Source: Rothia kristinae NBRC 15354 (GTDB lineage Bacteria; Actinomycetota; Actinomycetes; Actinomycetales; Micrococcaceae). From it: DNA of 64,000 bases. The stretch is from positions 1 to 64,000 of the forward strand of contig NZ_BCSM01000011.1 of assembly GCF_001570865.1 (NCBI RefSeq), in the 5' to 3' direction. The translations under genes were made by a program, and so were the position numbers. Of the stretch, positions 51,501 through 60,447 are shown in pieces (position 1 is the stretch's first letter; every line of letters begins with the position of its first letter). The notes under the pieces were generated by a model. It did not search any database. It saw nothing but the letters and a program-made list of their open reading frames with translations, and was not told the origin of the DNA.

Positions 51501-52442
51501 TCAGGCTCGCTCCGGGGCCGCGCCCATCAGCCCGGCCACCCAGCGGTCCGCGGCGTCGAAGGCGGCATCCGCGTGGTGGGCATCCACCGCGGGTGCCGCC
51601 CCGTCGGCCCGCGGGTAGGAGCCCAGGAACACCACCCCCGGGGAGATCCGGTGCAGCCCGCGCAGCGCGTTGCGCATCCGCGCGTCGGCCAGGTGCCCCT
51701 CCGCGTCCACGGAGAAGAAGTACCGGCCCAGGGCCTCCCCCGTGGGCCGGGACTCGATGCGGGAGAGGTTGACCCCGCGGGCCGTGAACTGCTCCAGCAG
51801 CTCCATCAGCGCCCCGGGGCGATCCGCGGGCAGCGGGATCATCAGGGTGGTCTTGTCCGCGCCGGTGCGCTCCGGCAGCGGGAAGGCCGCCGGGGCCACC
51901 AGGACGAAGCGGGTGACGGCGGTGGAGATGTCCCCGATGTCCTCGGCCAGCACCGCCAGCTCCGGGTGCTGCTCCAGCACCACCGGGGAGCAGACCGCGG
52001 CCTGGTACCCGGGGGACTCCGCGCCCAGCAGGGCCAGGGCGGCGGCCGCGGTGGACCCGGCCGGGAGGTAGTCGGCCTCCGGCAGGTGGGCGTGCATCCA
52101 CCCGCGCACCTGCGCCCAGGCGTGGGAGTGGGTGGACACGGTGCGCACCTGCTCCAGACGGGTGCCGGGGGCGCCGACCAGCACGAAGCGGATGGGCACC
52201 AGCACCTCGCGGATGATCCGCAGGTCCGCCCCGGCCGCGATCGCGTCCAGGGTGGCGGTGACCCCGCCCTCCACGGAGTTCTCGATCGGCACCATCGCCG
52301 CGTCGACCTCCCCGGCGCGCACCGCGGCCAGGGCCGCCGGCACCGACGGCGACGGCGCGCGCTCGGCGTCGGGCGCGTCCTCCACGGACAGCAGGGCGGC
52401 CTCGGTGAAAGTTCCCTCCGGACCCAGGAACGCGTACCTCAC
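51501..52442 (-). CDS. pheA: Prephenate dehydratase
   Basis: 313 residues. It turns prephenate into phenylpyruvate, the committed step to phenylalanine. The catalytic domain has YAFLGPEGTFTEAAL at the start, VPIENSVEGGVTATLD (about 62-77) and, near its end, the highly conserved TRFVLV segment (Thr-Arg-Phe); the ACT domain follows with KTTLMIPLPADRPGALMELLEQFTARGVNLSRIESRPTGEALGRYFFSVDAEGH, including the ESRP motif that binds phenylalanine. The start GTG 52442 lies 2 nt before the rhodanese stop, so the two genes are co-transcribed. The association is not obviously metabolic. Confidence 0.96.
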   Translation of the reverse strand: MRYAFLGPEGTFTEAALLSVEDAPDAERAPSPSVPAALAAVRAGEVDAAMVPIENSVEGGVTATLDAIAAGADLRIIREVLVPIRFVLVGAPGTRLEQVRTVSTHSHAWAQVRGWMHAHLPEADYLPAGSTAAAALALLGAESPGYQAAVCSPVVLEQHPELAVLAEDIGDISTAVTRFVLVAPAAFPLPERTGADKTTLMIPLPADRPGALMELLEQFTARGVNLSRIESRPTGEALGRYFFSVDAEGHLADARMRNALRGLHRISPGVVFLGSYPRADGAAPAVDAHHADAAFDAADRWVAGLMGAAPERA

Positions 52443-52444
52443 GG

Positions 52445-52768
52445 TCAGCGGACCTGCGGGTCCTGGCCGTTCTCGGAGACCATGGGATACTCGGCGTCCT
52501 GCCACGCCCCCATGCCGCCGCGCACGTTGATCGCGTCGAAGCCGTTCTGGTTCAGGTACTCGGTCGCCTTCAGCGAGCGCCCGCCGGAGCGGCAGATGAC
52601 GTAGACGTCCTCGTCCAGGGGGATCTCGCCGTAGCGGGCGGGGATGTCCGCCAGGGGCAGGTGCTGGGCCCGCTCGATGTGCCCCTCCTCCCACTCGTAG
52701 TCCTCGCGGACGTCGAGGATCTTGGCGTCCTCGGGGATCTCCTCCACGCTCACGCTGGGAATGTCCAC
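52445..52768 (-). CDS. Rhodanese-like domain protein
   Basis: 107-residue single-domain sulfurtransferase. DVREDYEWEEGHIERAQHLPLADIPARY (about 19-46) is the first conserved block and the active-site loop VICRSGGRS contains Cys59. The C-terminal INVRGGMGAWQDAEYPM is typical. It may shuttle persulfide sulfur. GTG 52768 has AAGGAG 7 nt upstream, making this the first gene of the operon with pheA. Confidence 0.92.
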   Translation of the reverse strand: MDIPSVSVEEIPEDAKILDVREDYEWEEGHIERAQHLPLADIPARYGEIPLDEDVYVICRSGGRSLKATEYLNQNGFDAINVRGGMGAWQDAEYPMVSENGQDPQVR

Positions 52769-52936
52769 GGTGCGCTCCTTCGCTGCTCGGCTGGCTCGGA
52801 TTCCGCCGCCCAATCTACCCGGCGCCCGTCCCGCGCGGGAGGGCACTTGCGCCGGACCGCCCCCGGGTGTTGTCTGTAACGCGAGATATGGTTCACACCT
52901 CAGCGGGTGCGGGCCGCGGCAGAGAGGAACCCCAGC

Positions 52937-54049
52937 ATGAGCACCACCCCGTGGCAGGGCCGCGACGACGGCCCCGGCGCCATCCACACCCGCTGGCACC
53001 ACATGGTCTACGCCGGGCAGAAGGAGACCGGGGAGGAGGCGCAGAGCCTCGCGGTGCTCGGCTTCGACTCCCACGAGGGCACGATCCGCTCCCAGGGTCG
53101 GCCCGGGGCCGCGGAGGGCCCGCACCGGCTGCGCCACGCCCTGGCCCAGCTGGCCTTCCACGGGGCCAACGTGGTGCACGACCGCGGGGACATCGAGGTG
53201 GACGGGCACCACCTGGAGGAGGCGCAGGCCGAGGCCGGGCGGCGCATCGCCGAGGCGGTGCGGGATCACCGGATGACTCTGGTGCTGGGCGGGGGACACG
53301 AGACCAGCTACGCGGGGTACCTGGGTCTGGCGGCCTCCGGGCGGCTGGACGGGGTGCGCACCTGGGGCGTGGTCTCCTTCGACACCCACCTGGGCACCGC
53401 CCAGGAGCCGCAGGCCACGGCCACCACGGTGTTCGACCAGATCGCCCGGGCGGAGCGGAAGGCCGGGCGGGAGTTCCGGTACGTGGCCCTGGGCATCTCC
53501 GAGACGGACAACACCCGCGCCCGCTTCGAGAACGCGGGGCGGATCGGGGCCCGGTACCTGAAGGATGCTCAGCTGCGCGAGGCGGAGCTGCCCGAGGCCG
53601 AGGCCTGGCTGGAGGAGCGGCTGGCGGACCTGGAGGTGATCTACCTCAGCGTGGATCTGGACGTGCTGCCGGGGGAGACCGCCCCGGGGGTCAGCGCGCC
53701 GGCCACCCTGGGGGTGCCCCTGTTCGTGGTGGAGCGCCTGGCCCGCCGGGTGGCGCGCACCGGGAAGGTCGCGGTGCTCGATGTCGTCGGGCTGGTGCCG
53801 CGCCTGGACCTGGATGAGCGCACCGCCCGCGCCGGGGCCCGGCTGATCCACTGGATCACTGCCGACGGCTTCGAGCGTCCGGCCGCGGACGCCTCCTCGG
53901 AGACCGCCCGGCCCCTGCTGGCCGAGCGCCAGCGGCACCTGGACTCCGGGACCGCGGACCCCGGCGGCACCACCGCCACCACCCAGCCCGTCACCGGCCA
54001 GCCCGTCACACAGGCCGCACAGGGCACCGGCACAGCGGCGGCGCGTTAG
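52937..54049 (+). CDS. Arginase-family ureohydrolase, HutG-like, with altered metal site
   Basis: 370 residues. The arginase/agmatinase/formimidoylglutamase fold is clear: GGGHE (118-122, ligand His121), SFDTHLGTA (Asp149, His151) and SVDLDVLPGETAPGVSAPATLG (Asp240, Asp242). The LDVLPxxxAPGVSAP wording matches formimidoylglutamase HutG best. The usual DAHxD motif reads DTHLG, so the second aspartate, a ligand to one manganese, is Gly153. This may weaken or change activity. The last 60 residues are a Thr/Gln/Ala-rich tail. ATG 52937 has GAGGAA about 9 nt upstream; TATGGT at 52887-52892 may be the -10. No other hut genes are nearby. Confidence 0.85.
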   Translation: MSTTPWQGRDDGPGAIHTRWHHMVYAGQKETGEEAQSLAVLGFDSHEGTIRSQGRPGAAEGPHRLRHALAQLAFHGANVVHDRGDIEVDGHHLEEAQAEAGRRIAEAVRDHRMTLVLGGGHETSYAGYLGLAASGRLDGVRTWGVVSFDTHLGTAQEPQATATTVFDQIARAERKAGREFRYVALGISETDNTRARFENAGRIGARYLKDAQLREAELPEAEAWLEERLADLEVIYLSVDLDVLPGETAPGVSAPATLGVPLFVVERLARRVARTGKVAVLDVVGLVPRLDLDERTARAGARLIHWITADGFERPAADASSETARPLLAERQRHLDSGTADPGGTTATTQPVTGQPVTQAAQGTGTAAAR

Positions 54050-54058
54050 GTTGGTCAT

Positions 54059-55693
54059 ATGAGCGATCGAGCCGGAACCCCCGCACAGCCGCAGGACCTC
54101 GTGGACATCGAGGAGCTGCTCACCGCCTACCGCGAGCGCGTGCCCGACGCCGAGGACCCCGCCCAGCGGGTGGCCTTCGGCACCTCCGGGCACCGGGGTT
54201 CGGCCCTGAGCGGCTCCTTCAACGAGGCGCACATCGCCGCGATCACCCAGGCGATCGTCGAGTACCGCACCGAGCAGGGCATCGACGGGCCGCTGTTCAT
54301 GGGCCGGGACACCCACGCCCTGTCCGGTCCGGCGCAGGAGACGGCCCTGGAGGTGCTGGCCGCGCACGGCGTCGTCGTGCTGCTGGACGCCCGCGACGGG
54401 TACGTGCCCACCCCGGCGCTGTCCCGAGCGATCCTGGTGCACAACGCCCGACCCGGGGCCTCCCAGGCCGACGGCATCGTGATCACCCCGAGCCACAATC
54501 CGCCCACGGACGGCGGGTTCAAGTACAACCCGCCGCACGGCGGGCCCGCCGGGGCCGAGGCCACCGGGTGGATCCAGGACCGGGCCAACGAGCTGCTGGC
54601 CGACGGGAACCGCGGGGTGCGCCGGGTGCCGTACGCCCAGGCGAAGCTGGCCGAGACCACGCAGACCTACGACTACCTGGACGCGTACGTCTCCGAGCTG
54701 CCCGAGGTGGTGGACCTGGAGGCGATCCGCAAGGCCGGGGTGCGCATCGGGGCGGACCCGATGGGCTCGGCATCGGTGGAGTACTGGAAGGAGATCGGGC
54801 GCCGGTACGGGCTCGAACTGACCGTGGTCAACCCGGACGTGGACCCGCAGTGGGGGTTCATGACCCTGGACTGGGACGGGAAGATCCGCATGGACTGCTC
54901 CTCCCCGCACGCGATGGCCTCGCTGATCGCCAACCGGGACTCCTACGACATCGCGACCGGCAATGACGCCGACTCGGACCGGCACGGCATCGTCACCCCG
55001 GACGCCGGGCTGATGAACCCCAACCACTTCCTGACCGTGGCTATCGACTACCTGTACCGGCACCGTCCGGACTGGCCGGGCGACGCCGGGGTGGGCAAGA
55101 CCCTGGTCTCCTCCTCGATGATCGACCGGGCCGCCGAGGACCTGGGGCGCACGCTCGTGGAGGTGCCGGTGGGGTTCAAGCACTTCGTGGACGGGCTGCT
55201 GGCCGGCACCCTGGGCTTCGGCGGGGAGGAGTCCGCGGGGGCCAGCTTCCTGCGCCGGGACGGGGCCGTGTGGACCACGGACAAGGACGGGATCATCCTG
55301 GCCCTGCTGGCCTCGGAGATCCTCGCGGTCACCGGCAAGACGCCGTCGCAGCGCTACGCGGAGCTGACCGAGCGCTTCGGGGACCCCGCCTACGAGCGGA
55401 TCGACGCCCCCGCGACCCGGGATCAGAAGGCCCGGCTGAAGCAGCTGAGCGCCGAGGACGTCACGGTCGAGGAGCTGGCCGGAGAGCCGATCACCGCCAC
55501 ACTCACCGTGGCCCCGGGCAACGGGGAGCCGCTGGGCGGGCTGAAGGTGGTCACCGAGTCCGCCTGGTTCGCCGCCCGCCCCTCCGGCACGGAGGACGTG
55601 TACAAGATCTACGCGGAGTCCTTCCGCGGCCCGGAGCACCTGCGGCAGGTGCAGGCCGAGGCCAAGCGGCTGGTGGACGGCGTCATCGGCTGA
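54059..55693 (+). CDS. pgm: Phosphoglucomutase, alpha-D-glucose-specific
   Basis: 544 residues (family about 545). It interconverts glucose-1-phosphate and glucose-6-phosphate. The active serine loop is [20 protein letters not shown] (Ser145), the metal loop [10 protein letters not shown] (about 301-310), the sugar-binding loop GGEESAGAS (about 385-393), and the phosphate site [13 protein letters not shown] near the C-terminus. ATG 54059 is probably leaderless: TAGGTT (54047-54052) ends 6 nt before it and overlaps the stop codon of the preceding gene. It converges on the DUF4190-type gene with a 3-nt gap. Confidence 0.96.
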   Translation: MSDRAGTPAQPQDLVDIEELLTAYRERVPDAEDPAQRVAFGTSGHRGSALSGSFNEAHIAAITQAIVEYRTEQGIDGPLFMGRDTHALSGPAQETALEVLAAHGVVVLLDARDGYVPTPALSRAILVHNARPGASQADGIVITPSHNPPTDGGFKYNPPHGGPAGAEATGWIQDRANELLADGNRGVRRVPYAQAKLAETTQTYDYLDAYVSELPEVVDLEAIRKAGVRIGADPMGSASVEYWKEIGRRYGLELTVVNPDVDPQWGFMTLDWDGKIRMDCSSPHAMASLIANRDSYDIATGNDADSDRHGIVTPDAGLMNPNHFLTVAIDYLYRHRPDWPGDAGVGKTLVSSSMIDRAAEDLGRTLVEVPVGFKHFVDGLLAGTLGFGGEESAGASFLRRDGAVWTTDKDGIILALLASEILAVTGKTPSQRYAELTERFGDPAYERIDAPATRDQKARLKQLSAEDVTVEELAGEPITATLTVAPGNGEPLGGLKVVTESAWFAARPSGTEDVYKIYAESFRGPEHLRQVQAEAKRLVDGVIG

Positions 55694-55696
55694 GGC

Positions 55697-56260
55697 TCAG
55701 CCGAACAGCACCCGCAGCGGGGCGGTGAGGCCGGCGGCGGACGGGGTGCCGGTGGGACTGTTGTGCAACGCGGTCCCCAGGATGCTGAACACGAAGATCA
55801 CCGAGCCGACGATCAGCAGGACGGACAGCGCGCCGATGATGGTGGCGATCCACCCGAGCACCCGCCCGGCGGTCGCGTCCGCCCCACCCTCGCGGGCCTT
55901 CTTCGCCTGCACCAGGGCGATCGGCCCGAGGATCACGCCCAGCATGCTGACCAGCCCGACGATGCCGAGCACCAGAGCCGTCGTCGCCTGGGACTGCGCC
56001 CGCGGATCGACCGGCGGGTACGGGTAGCCGTACCCACGCGGATAGCCCCCGTGCTGCGGCTGCTGAATATGCCCCTGCCCGCAGTCGCCAGCGGGCTGGC
56101 CGTACTCACCCGGGGTCTGACTCTGGCCCGGCTGTTCCCCGTGCCGGCCGCCCTGCAAGGGGTGGTCGGGCTCGTCGCCGGTGCGGGCGGAGGCACCCTG
56201 GATCTCCGCCTGGCTGTGGTGGTCCTCGGGATGCTGGGGATCGCGGTGGTGCTCGCTCAT
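55697..56260 (-). CDS. DUF4190-type membrane protein
   Basis: 187 residues. The first 90 are His/Gln/Gly/Pro-rich and hydrophilic (HHRDPQHPEDHHSQ..., GGYPRGYGYPYPP). Two hydrophobic segments follow (about 100-125 and 140-165), with LVLGIVGLVSMLGVILGPIALVQAKKAR being the DUF4190 signature. Function unknown. ATG 56260 is preceded by TACTGT (minus strand) ending 7 nt before it, so probably leaderless. The 220 nt between this gene and the next hold no further gene that I can see. Confidence 0.75.
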   Translation of the reverse strand: MSEHHRDPQHPEDHHSQAEIQGASARTGDEPDHPLQGGRHGEQPGQSQTPGEYGQPAGDCGQGHIQQPQHGGYPRGYGYPYPPVDPRAQSQATTALVLGIVGLVSMLGVILGPIALVQAKKAREGGADATAGRVLGWIATIIGALSVLLIVGSVIFVFSILGTALHNSPTGTPSAAGLTAPLRVLFG

Positions 56261-56480
56261 ACCCGTCACAGTATCCGCCGGACATCCCACCGGACCAGGC
56301 CTGACGCTGCCTGCGACGGAGCACGCAGGCCCCGAGGCCGATGACGATGAGCACCGGATGCTCGGCGCCGGCATCTCGTGCCGTCCCCGGGGCGAGGACC
56401 CCGCCCTGCTGCAACAGTCTCCACCCGCCACTGGAGTATGACGCGGATCATCCTCATCGGAATGAATGGGATGGAGCCGG

Positions 56481-57119
56481 ATGAAGCACGCTGACGAAGA
56501 ATCTGTCGACATCTCCAAGATGTCCATCTGGCGTTTTCGGGAGTATCGCCGATGGCTCACCCTGGGCACCTCCCATGATTTCGCCTCCGCCATCAAGCGG
56601 TTCACCTTCCCGATGCTGACCCTCATGGCGACAGGGGATCCCCTCCTCGCAGGGCTCGTGGGAACGCTGGGAGTCGCCTCCGAAGCGATCGCAGGTTTGG
56701 TCGGGGGGGGTATTTCGCGGACCACCATCCCAAACTCGGTCTGATGATGCTGGCATCATCTGTCGGTGCGGTATGGACTCGTCGGATCAGCCTCCACCGG
56801 CCAGCTGGTGGAGATCCTGGATGAGCGCGTGATAGGCCGAGCCCTGGCGGCGAACCAGGGGCGTGATGCGACGATCTCCCTGACCGGCGCTCCGCTCGGC
56901 GGGTTCGCCCTCGGGCTCTCCACCGCCCTGGTCGCACCGCTGCTCCAGATCCTCGACCTGCTGGGCCTCGTCGGCCTCAGTGCGGCGGTCCTGGTGGTCC
57001 TGCTCAACAGATCGCTCCGAGGCATCCCCAGACCCGAGGACCTGAAGGAGTACGCAGTGAGTCGGGTCAGCCGGGAGGCGCACCCCCGCCGAGAGCCCGC
57101 GGGGACGACGACGTCGTAG
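56481..57119 (+). pseudogene. Decayed MFS transporter, frameshift at a G8 tract and internal deletion
   Basis: From ATG 56481 the frame reads KHADEESVDISKMSIWRFREYRRWLTLG...TLMATGDPLLAGLVGTLGVASEAIAGLVG, an MFS helix 1-2 region, and then runs into eight G bases (56703-56710). With six or nine Gs it would continue GGYFADHHPKLGLMMLASSVGAV, the MFS motif A loop; with eight it stops at 56744. Beyond that frame the similarity jumps to GQLVEILDERVIGRALAANQGRDATISLTGAPLGGFALGL (in another frame, from 56793), typical of a later part of EntS-like exporters, so the middle is deleted. Base composition is a little more AT-rich than the neighbours. A remnant, possibly of foreign origin. Confidence 0.7.
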
Positions 57120-57165
57120 AGTGGGGACGATCGTCCCTGACCTCGACCGAACGGTGCATGACCCC

Positions 57166-58641
57166 ATGTCCCACACCACCGCAGAACCCCGCGGCGTCGA
57201 CGCCCACAATCCCAGCGGCAAGACGTTCTTCGGCCACCCCCGCATGCTCGCCAACCTCTTCTCCGTGGAGATGTGGGAGCGCTTCTCCTTCTACGGCATG
57301 CAGGCCATCCTGGTGTACTACCTGTACTACTCCGCCGCGGAAGGCGGGCTGGCCCTGGACAAGGGCGCGGCCACCGGCATCATCGGCGCCTACGGCGGCA
57401 TGGTCTACCTCATGGCCATCGTCGGCGGATACCTCGGGGACAAGATCCTCGGGCCGGAGCGCACCCTGTTCTACTCGGCGATCGCCATCATGTTCGGGCA
57501 CATCGCCCTGGCCCTGCTACCCGGGCTGGTCGGGGTCATCGTGGGCCTGGTGCTCATCGCCGTGGGCTCCGGGTGCCTGAAGACCAACGCCTCCGTGCTG
57601 GTCGGCTCCCTGTACGACCTCAAGGACACCCGCCGCGACGCCGGCTTCACCATCTTCTACCTCGGCGTGAACATCGGCGCCCTGGTCGGTCCGCTGCTGA
57701 CCAACTGGCTGTGGGGTCTGGCAGGCTTCCACTTCGGCTTCGGCCTGGCCGCGATCGGCATGTTCGCCGGCCTCGTGCAGTACGTGGCCACCCGCAAGCG
57801 CCTGCCCGCCGAAGCCCGGGTCGTGCCCACCCCCGCCTCCGCGAAGGAGAAGGGCCTGGCCGGCGGCGCCGTCGTCGTCTTCCTGCTCCTGGTGGCCCTG
57901 ATCAGCGCGACCGGCCTGCTGACCCCGGACAACATCGACAACTGGGTGATCGGACTGACCCTGGTGGGCGCCATCGCCCTGTTCGCGGTGCTGCTGACCA
58001 GCAAGCGCACCACCGCCGATGAGCACTCCCGGGTGCTCTCCTTCGTGCCGCTGTGGCTGGCCAACGTGGTGTTCTGGGCGCTGTTCCAGCAGCAGTTCAC
58101 CGTAATGGCCGTGTACTCGGACACCCGCCTGGACTGGCACCTGTTCGGCATGGAGCTCAAGCCCGGCCTGGTCAACTCCATCAACCCGATCTTCATCATC
58201 GCCTTCGGCACCCTGTTCTCCGTGATGTGGACCAAGCTCGGCGAGCGCCAGCCGACTACCGTCACCAAGTGGTCCTTCGGCCTGGTCGGCGCCGGCATCG
58301 CGTTCCTGATCTTCCTCACCCAGGCCGGCAAGCCCGTGGTGAGCCTGTGGTGGATCGTGCTGATCCTGTTCGTGCTCACCCTCTCCGAGCTGTCCATCTC
58401 GCCCACCGGCTCCTCCCTGGCCACCAAGCTCGCCCCGGAGGCGCACAAATCCCAGATGATGGCGCTGTTCTGGACCTCCGTGGCCATGGGCACCACCCTG
58501 TCCGGCTGGCTGGCCGGCTTCTACTCGATGGACACCGAGATCCCGTACTTCACGACCATGGGCCTGATGTCCATCGCCGCGGGCCTGCTGGTGTTCTTCG
58601 GGCGCAAGCCGATCCTCAAGCTCATGCGCGGCGTGCGCTGA
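57166..58641 (+). CDS. POT-family peptide:proton symporter
   Basis: 491-residue 14-helix di/tripeptide transporter of the POT/PTR2 family. The helix 1 signature MWERFSFYGMQAILVYYL (about 36-53) supplies the ExxERFxYY-type proton site, with the first glutamates conserved, and loop motif GGYLGDKILGPERTLFY (about 87-103) follows; FYLGVNIGALVGPLL (about 165-179) is the second PTR2 signature. Start ATG 57166 is chosen because TAGAGT (57117-57122, overlapping the previous stop) would start transcription near 57129, after the upstream in-frame GTG. No ribosome site is evident. A 14-bp terminator follows. Confidence 0.92.
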   Translation: MSHTTAEPRGVDAHNPSGKTFFGHPRMLANLFSVEMWERFSFYGMQAILVYYLYYSAAEGGLALDKGAATGIIGAYGGMVYLMAIVGGYLGDKILGPERTLFYSAIAIMFGHIALALLPGLVGVIVGLVLIAVGSGCLKTNASVLVGSLYDLKDTRRDAGFTIFYLGVNIGALVGPLLTNWLWGLAGFHFGFGLAAIGMFAGLVQYVATRKRLPAEARVVPTPASAKEKGLAGGAVVVFLLLVALISATGLLTPDNIDNWVIGLTLVGAIALFAVLLTSKRTTADEHSRVLSFVPLWLANVVFWALFQQQFTVMAVYSDTRLDWHLFGMELKPGLVNSINPIFIIAFGTLFSVMWTKLGERQPTTVTKWSFGLVGAGIAFLIFLTQAGKPVVSLWWIVLILFVLTLSELSISPTGSSLATKLAPEAHKSQMMALFWTSVAMGTTLSGWLAGFYSMDTEIPYFTTMGLMSIAAGLLVFFGRKPILKLMRGVR

Positions 58642-58657
58642 GAGGCGGGAGGCGCAG

Positions 58658-58703
58658 ATCGGGTCATCCGGACTCGGAAGCAGGTGACCCCGGATGACCC
58701 GAT
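58658..58703 (+). terminator. Terminator after peptide transporter
   Basis: ATCGGGTCATCCGG (58658-58671) pairs perfectly with CCGGATGACCCGAT (58690-58703), with an 18-nt loop. It lies 16 nt after the stop. No U-tract. Confidence 0.75.
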
Positions 58704-58725
58704 GTGTCCTCGGGTTCCGAGGCCC

Positions 58726-58755
58726 TTGGGCCGCCTCCCCGGCCGGTTCTAGGTT
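58726..58755 (+). promoter_or_regulatory. Promoter of the DUF4242-flavoprotein-ABC operon
   Basis: TTGGGC (58726-58731), an 18-nt spacer and TAGGTT (58750-58755) give an expected transcription start near 58762, 30 nt before the first gene. Fit to consensus is moderate. Confidence 0.5.
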
Positions 58756-58791
58756 GAACGGGACATCATCCCCGTCGAAAGGCCACGGACC

Positions 58792-59331
58792 ATGGCTCTG
58801 CACCTGCTGGAACTGACCCCTCACACGCCCTCCCAGGAGAACGCCGAAAGCCTGCTCAAGGCCGTCTCCGAAGCCCTGGACGCGGCCCCGGCCGCCGAGC
58901 TCATCGAATCCCAGGTCACCGCGGATCACGCCCGGCTCTTCGTGATCGTGGAGACGACCGACGGCAGCGCGACCGACGCCGCCGACCGGGTCCGCGCCGC
59001 TGTCTCCGCCCAGGCCGAGGTCGCCGGCCCCGATGCGGTGCGGCTGGTCGGAGCAGAGCTGTCTGAGATCAAGAAGCTCAAGAAGGACGCCGACTACCTC
59101 GTGGAGTGGGACATCCCCACCGAGATCACGATGGAGCAGTACCTCACCCGCAAGAAGGCGAACGCCCCCAAGTACGCCGAGGTCCCGGAAGTCTCGTTCC
59201 TGCGCACCTACGTGCGCGAGGACACCGTCAAGTGCCTGTGCTTCTACGACGCCCCCGACGAAGAGGCAGTCACCCGCGCCCGTCAGGCCGTGGACACCCC
59301 CATCGACCGTCTCTTCCGCCTGCGCGCCTGA
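58792..59331 (+). CDS. DUF4242-domain protein (SCO4226-like)
   Basis: 179 residues. The second half, DYLVEWDIPTEITMEQYLTRKKANAPKYAEVPEVSFLRTYVREDTVKCLCFYDAPDEEAVTRARQ (about 99-163), is a DUF4242 domain, a small ferredoxin-like fold; a Streptomyces member, SCO4226, was reported to bind nickel. The first half has a similar strand-helix layout (ELIESQVTADHARLFVIVETTD) and may be a divergent second copy. ATG 58792 has AAAGG about 11 nt upstream. First gene of an operon with a flavoprotein and an ABC importer; the conserved linkage suggests it handles, senses or chaperones the imported compound, but its role is unknown. Confidence 0.78.
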   Translation: MALHLLELTPHTPSQENAESLLKAVSEALDAAPAAELIESQVTADHARLFVIVETTDGSATDAADRVRAAVSAQAEVAGPDAVRLVGAELSEIKKLKKDADYLVEWDIPTEITMEQYLTRKKANAPKYAEVPEVSFLRTYVREDTVKCLCFYDAPDEEAVTRARQAVDTPIDRLFRLRA

Positions 59332-59340
59332 GGGGCGACG

Positions 59341-60447
59341 ATGAACACGAGCGCACACGTCGACACCCGATCCGAAGCCTCCGCCATGACCGATCTGGAC
59401 CTGGCCAGCAGGCCCCTGACCGCGTACCCGCACCGAGAGAAGGTCCTCGACCTTGCGGAACAGGCCGCCGACGCCGTGGACCGGGATCAGGCCTCCCCTT
59501 TCACCACCCTGCAGGAGCTGGGTGATCTGGGGTTGCTGACCCTTGGCCGCACCGGGTCTCTTCTGCCGCAGGCAGCCGTGGTCCATGACATCGCCACCCA
59601 CTGCGTCTCCACGGCCTTCAGCCTCTGGGCGCACCGCAGCGTCATCGCCTTCTTCGACGCCGTGGACCGTCCCCTGCCGGAAGGGCTGAGCACCGCCCGA
59701 GTCTCCGGGACCACCGCCATGGCCGCCGCCTTCAAGGACGCCGCCGGGATCGGCGAGCTGGGGGTGAGGGCCCGTCCCGGGGCTGAGGGCGGGCTCATCC
59801 TGGACGGAGTGATTCCGTGGGCCTCCAACCTCCACCCCGGTGGCATCGCCGTCGTCCCGGTGGCATTGACGGATGACGAGGGACACCAGACGGGGAAGGC
59901 CATCGTCGCCCTGTCGACCGACCGATCGGGCTTCGACACCGCCCCGATGCGGAACCTGCTGGCGCTGAACGCGACCCGTTCCGGGTTCACCCGGGTTCGT
60001 GAGGTTCATGTCCCGGCCCGCGACATCCTCACCGAGGACGTCCCCGCATTCCTCGCGAGGATCTCCGCGCCCTTCCTGCTGCTGCAGTCCTCCCTCTGCC
60101 TGGGCTTGGCCGCGGCCGCCGTGGACTCCGCCAGGCTGGGAGCCGACCATGTCTGCGGTGTCTTCCGCGAGCAGTACGACGCCGTGGCTGCGACGCAGCA
60201 TCAGCTGCGCGGGCGGCTGACGGTCCTCGCCGAAGACCCCGGGTCGGCGACCCGTCGGGACCTGCTGCAGCTGCGCCTGGATGCCGCCCATCAGGCCAAA
60301 GCGGCCACGGACCTGGAGCTGATGGTGGTCGGCGGGCGCGGCTACGTGGCCCGCTCGGCCACCGCCCGCCGCGTGCGGGAAGCCGCCTTCCTGCCGGTGC
60401 AGTCCCCCACTGAGGGGCACCTGCGTCTCGAGCTGCAGCGCGCATGA
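59341..60447 (+). CDS. Acyl-CoA dehydrogenase-like flavoprotein
   Basis: 368 residues, 9 nt after the DUF4242 gene, with GAGGGG upstream. N-terminal helices, then the beta-barrel segment ATAMAAAFKDAAG...GLILDGVIPWASNLHPGGIAVVPVALTD (about 120-178), then the helical C-terminal domain. The acyl-CoA dehydrogenase fold is recognisable, but the catalytic Glu region is not obvious, and the sequence is shorter than typical dehydrogenases; it resembles the flavin-dependent monooxygenase branch (DszC/SfnC-like) that attacks small sulfur or nitrogen compounds. Its pairing with a sulfonate/nitrate-type importer supports that. A later in-frame ATG at 59386 is an alternative start. The stop overlaps the ATPase gene by 4 nt (ATGA). 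Confidence 0.75.
   Translation: MNTSAHVDTRSEASAMTDLDLASRPLTAYPHREKVLDLAEQAADAVDRDQASPFTTLQELGDLGLLTLGRTGSLLPQAAVVHDIATHCVSTAFSLWAHRSVIAFFDAVDRPLPEGLSTARVSGTTAMAAAFKDAAGIGELGVRARPGAEGGLILDGVIPWASNLHPGGIAVVPVALTDDEGHQTGKAIVALSTDRSGFDTAPMRNLLALNATRSGFTRVREVHVPARDILTEDVPAFLARISAPFLLLQSSLCLGLAAAAVDSARLGADHVCGVFREQYDAVAATQHQLRGRLTVLAEDPGSATRRDLLQLRLDAAHQAKAATDLELMVVGGRGYVARSATARRVREAAFLPVQSPTEGHLRLELQRA

Noticed and set aside
52769-55639. Long minus-strand frame upstream of the rhodanese gene
   Set aside because: It is only the in-frame extension of the rhodanese reading frame through the antisense of the arginase-like and pgm genes; GTG 52768 with AAGGAG is the real start.
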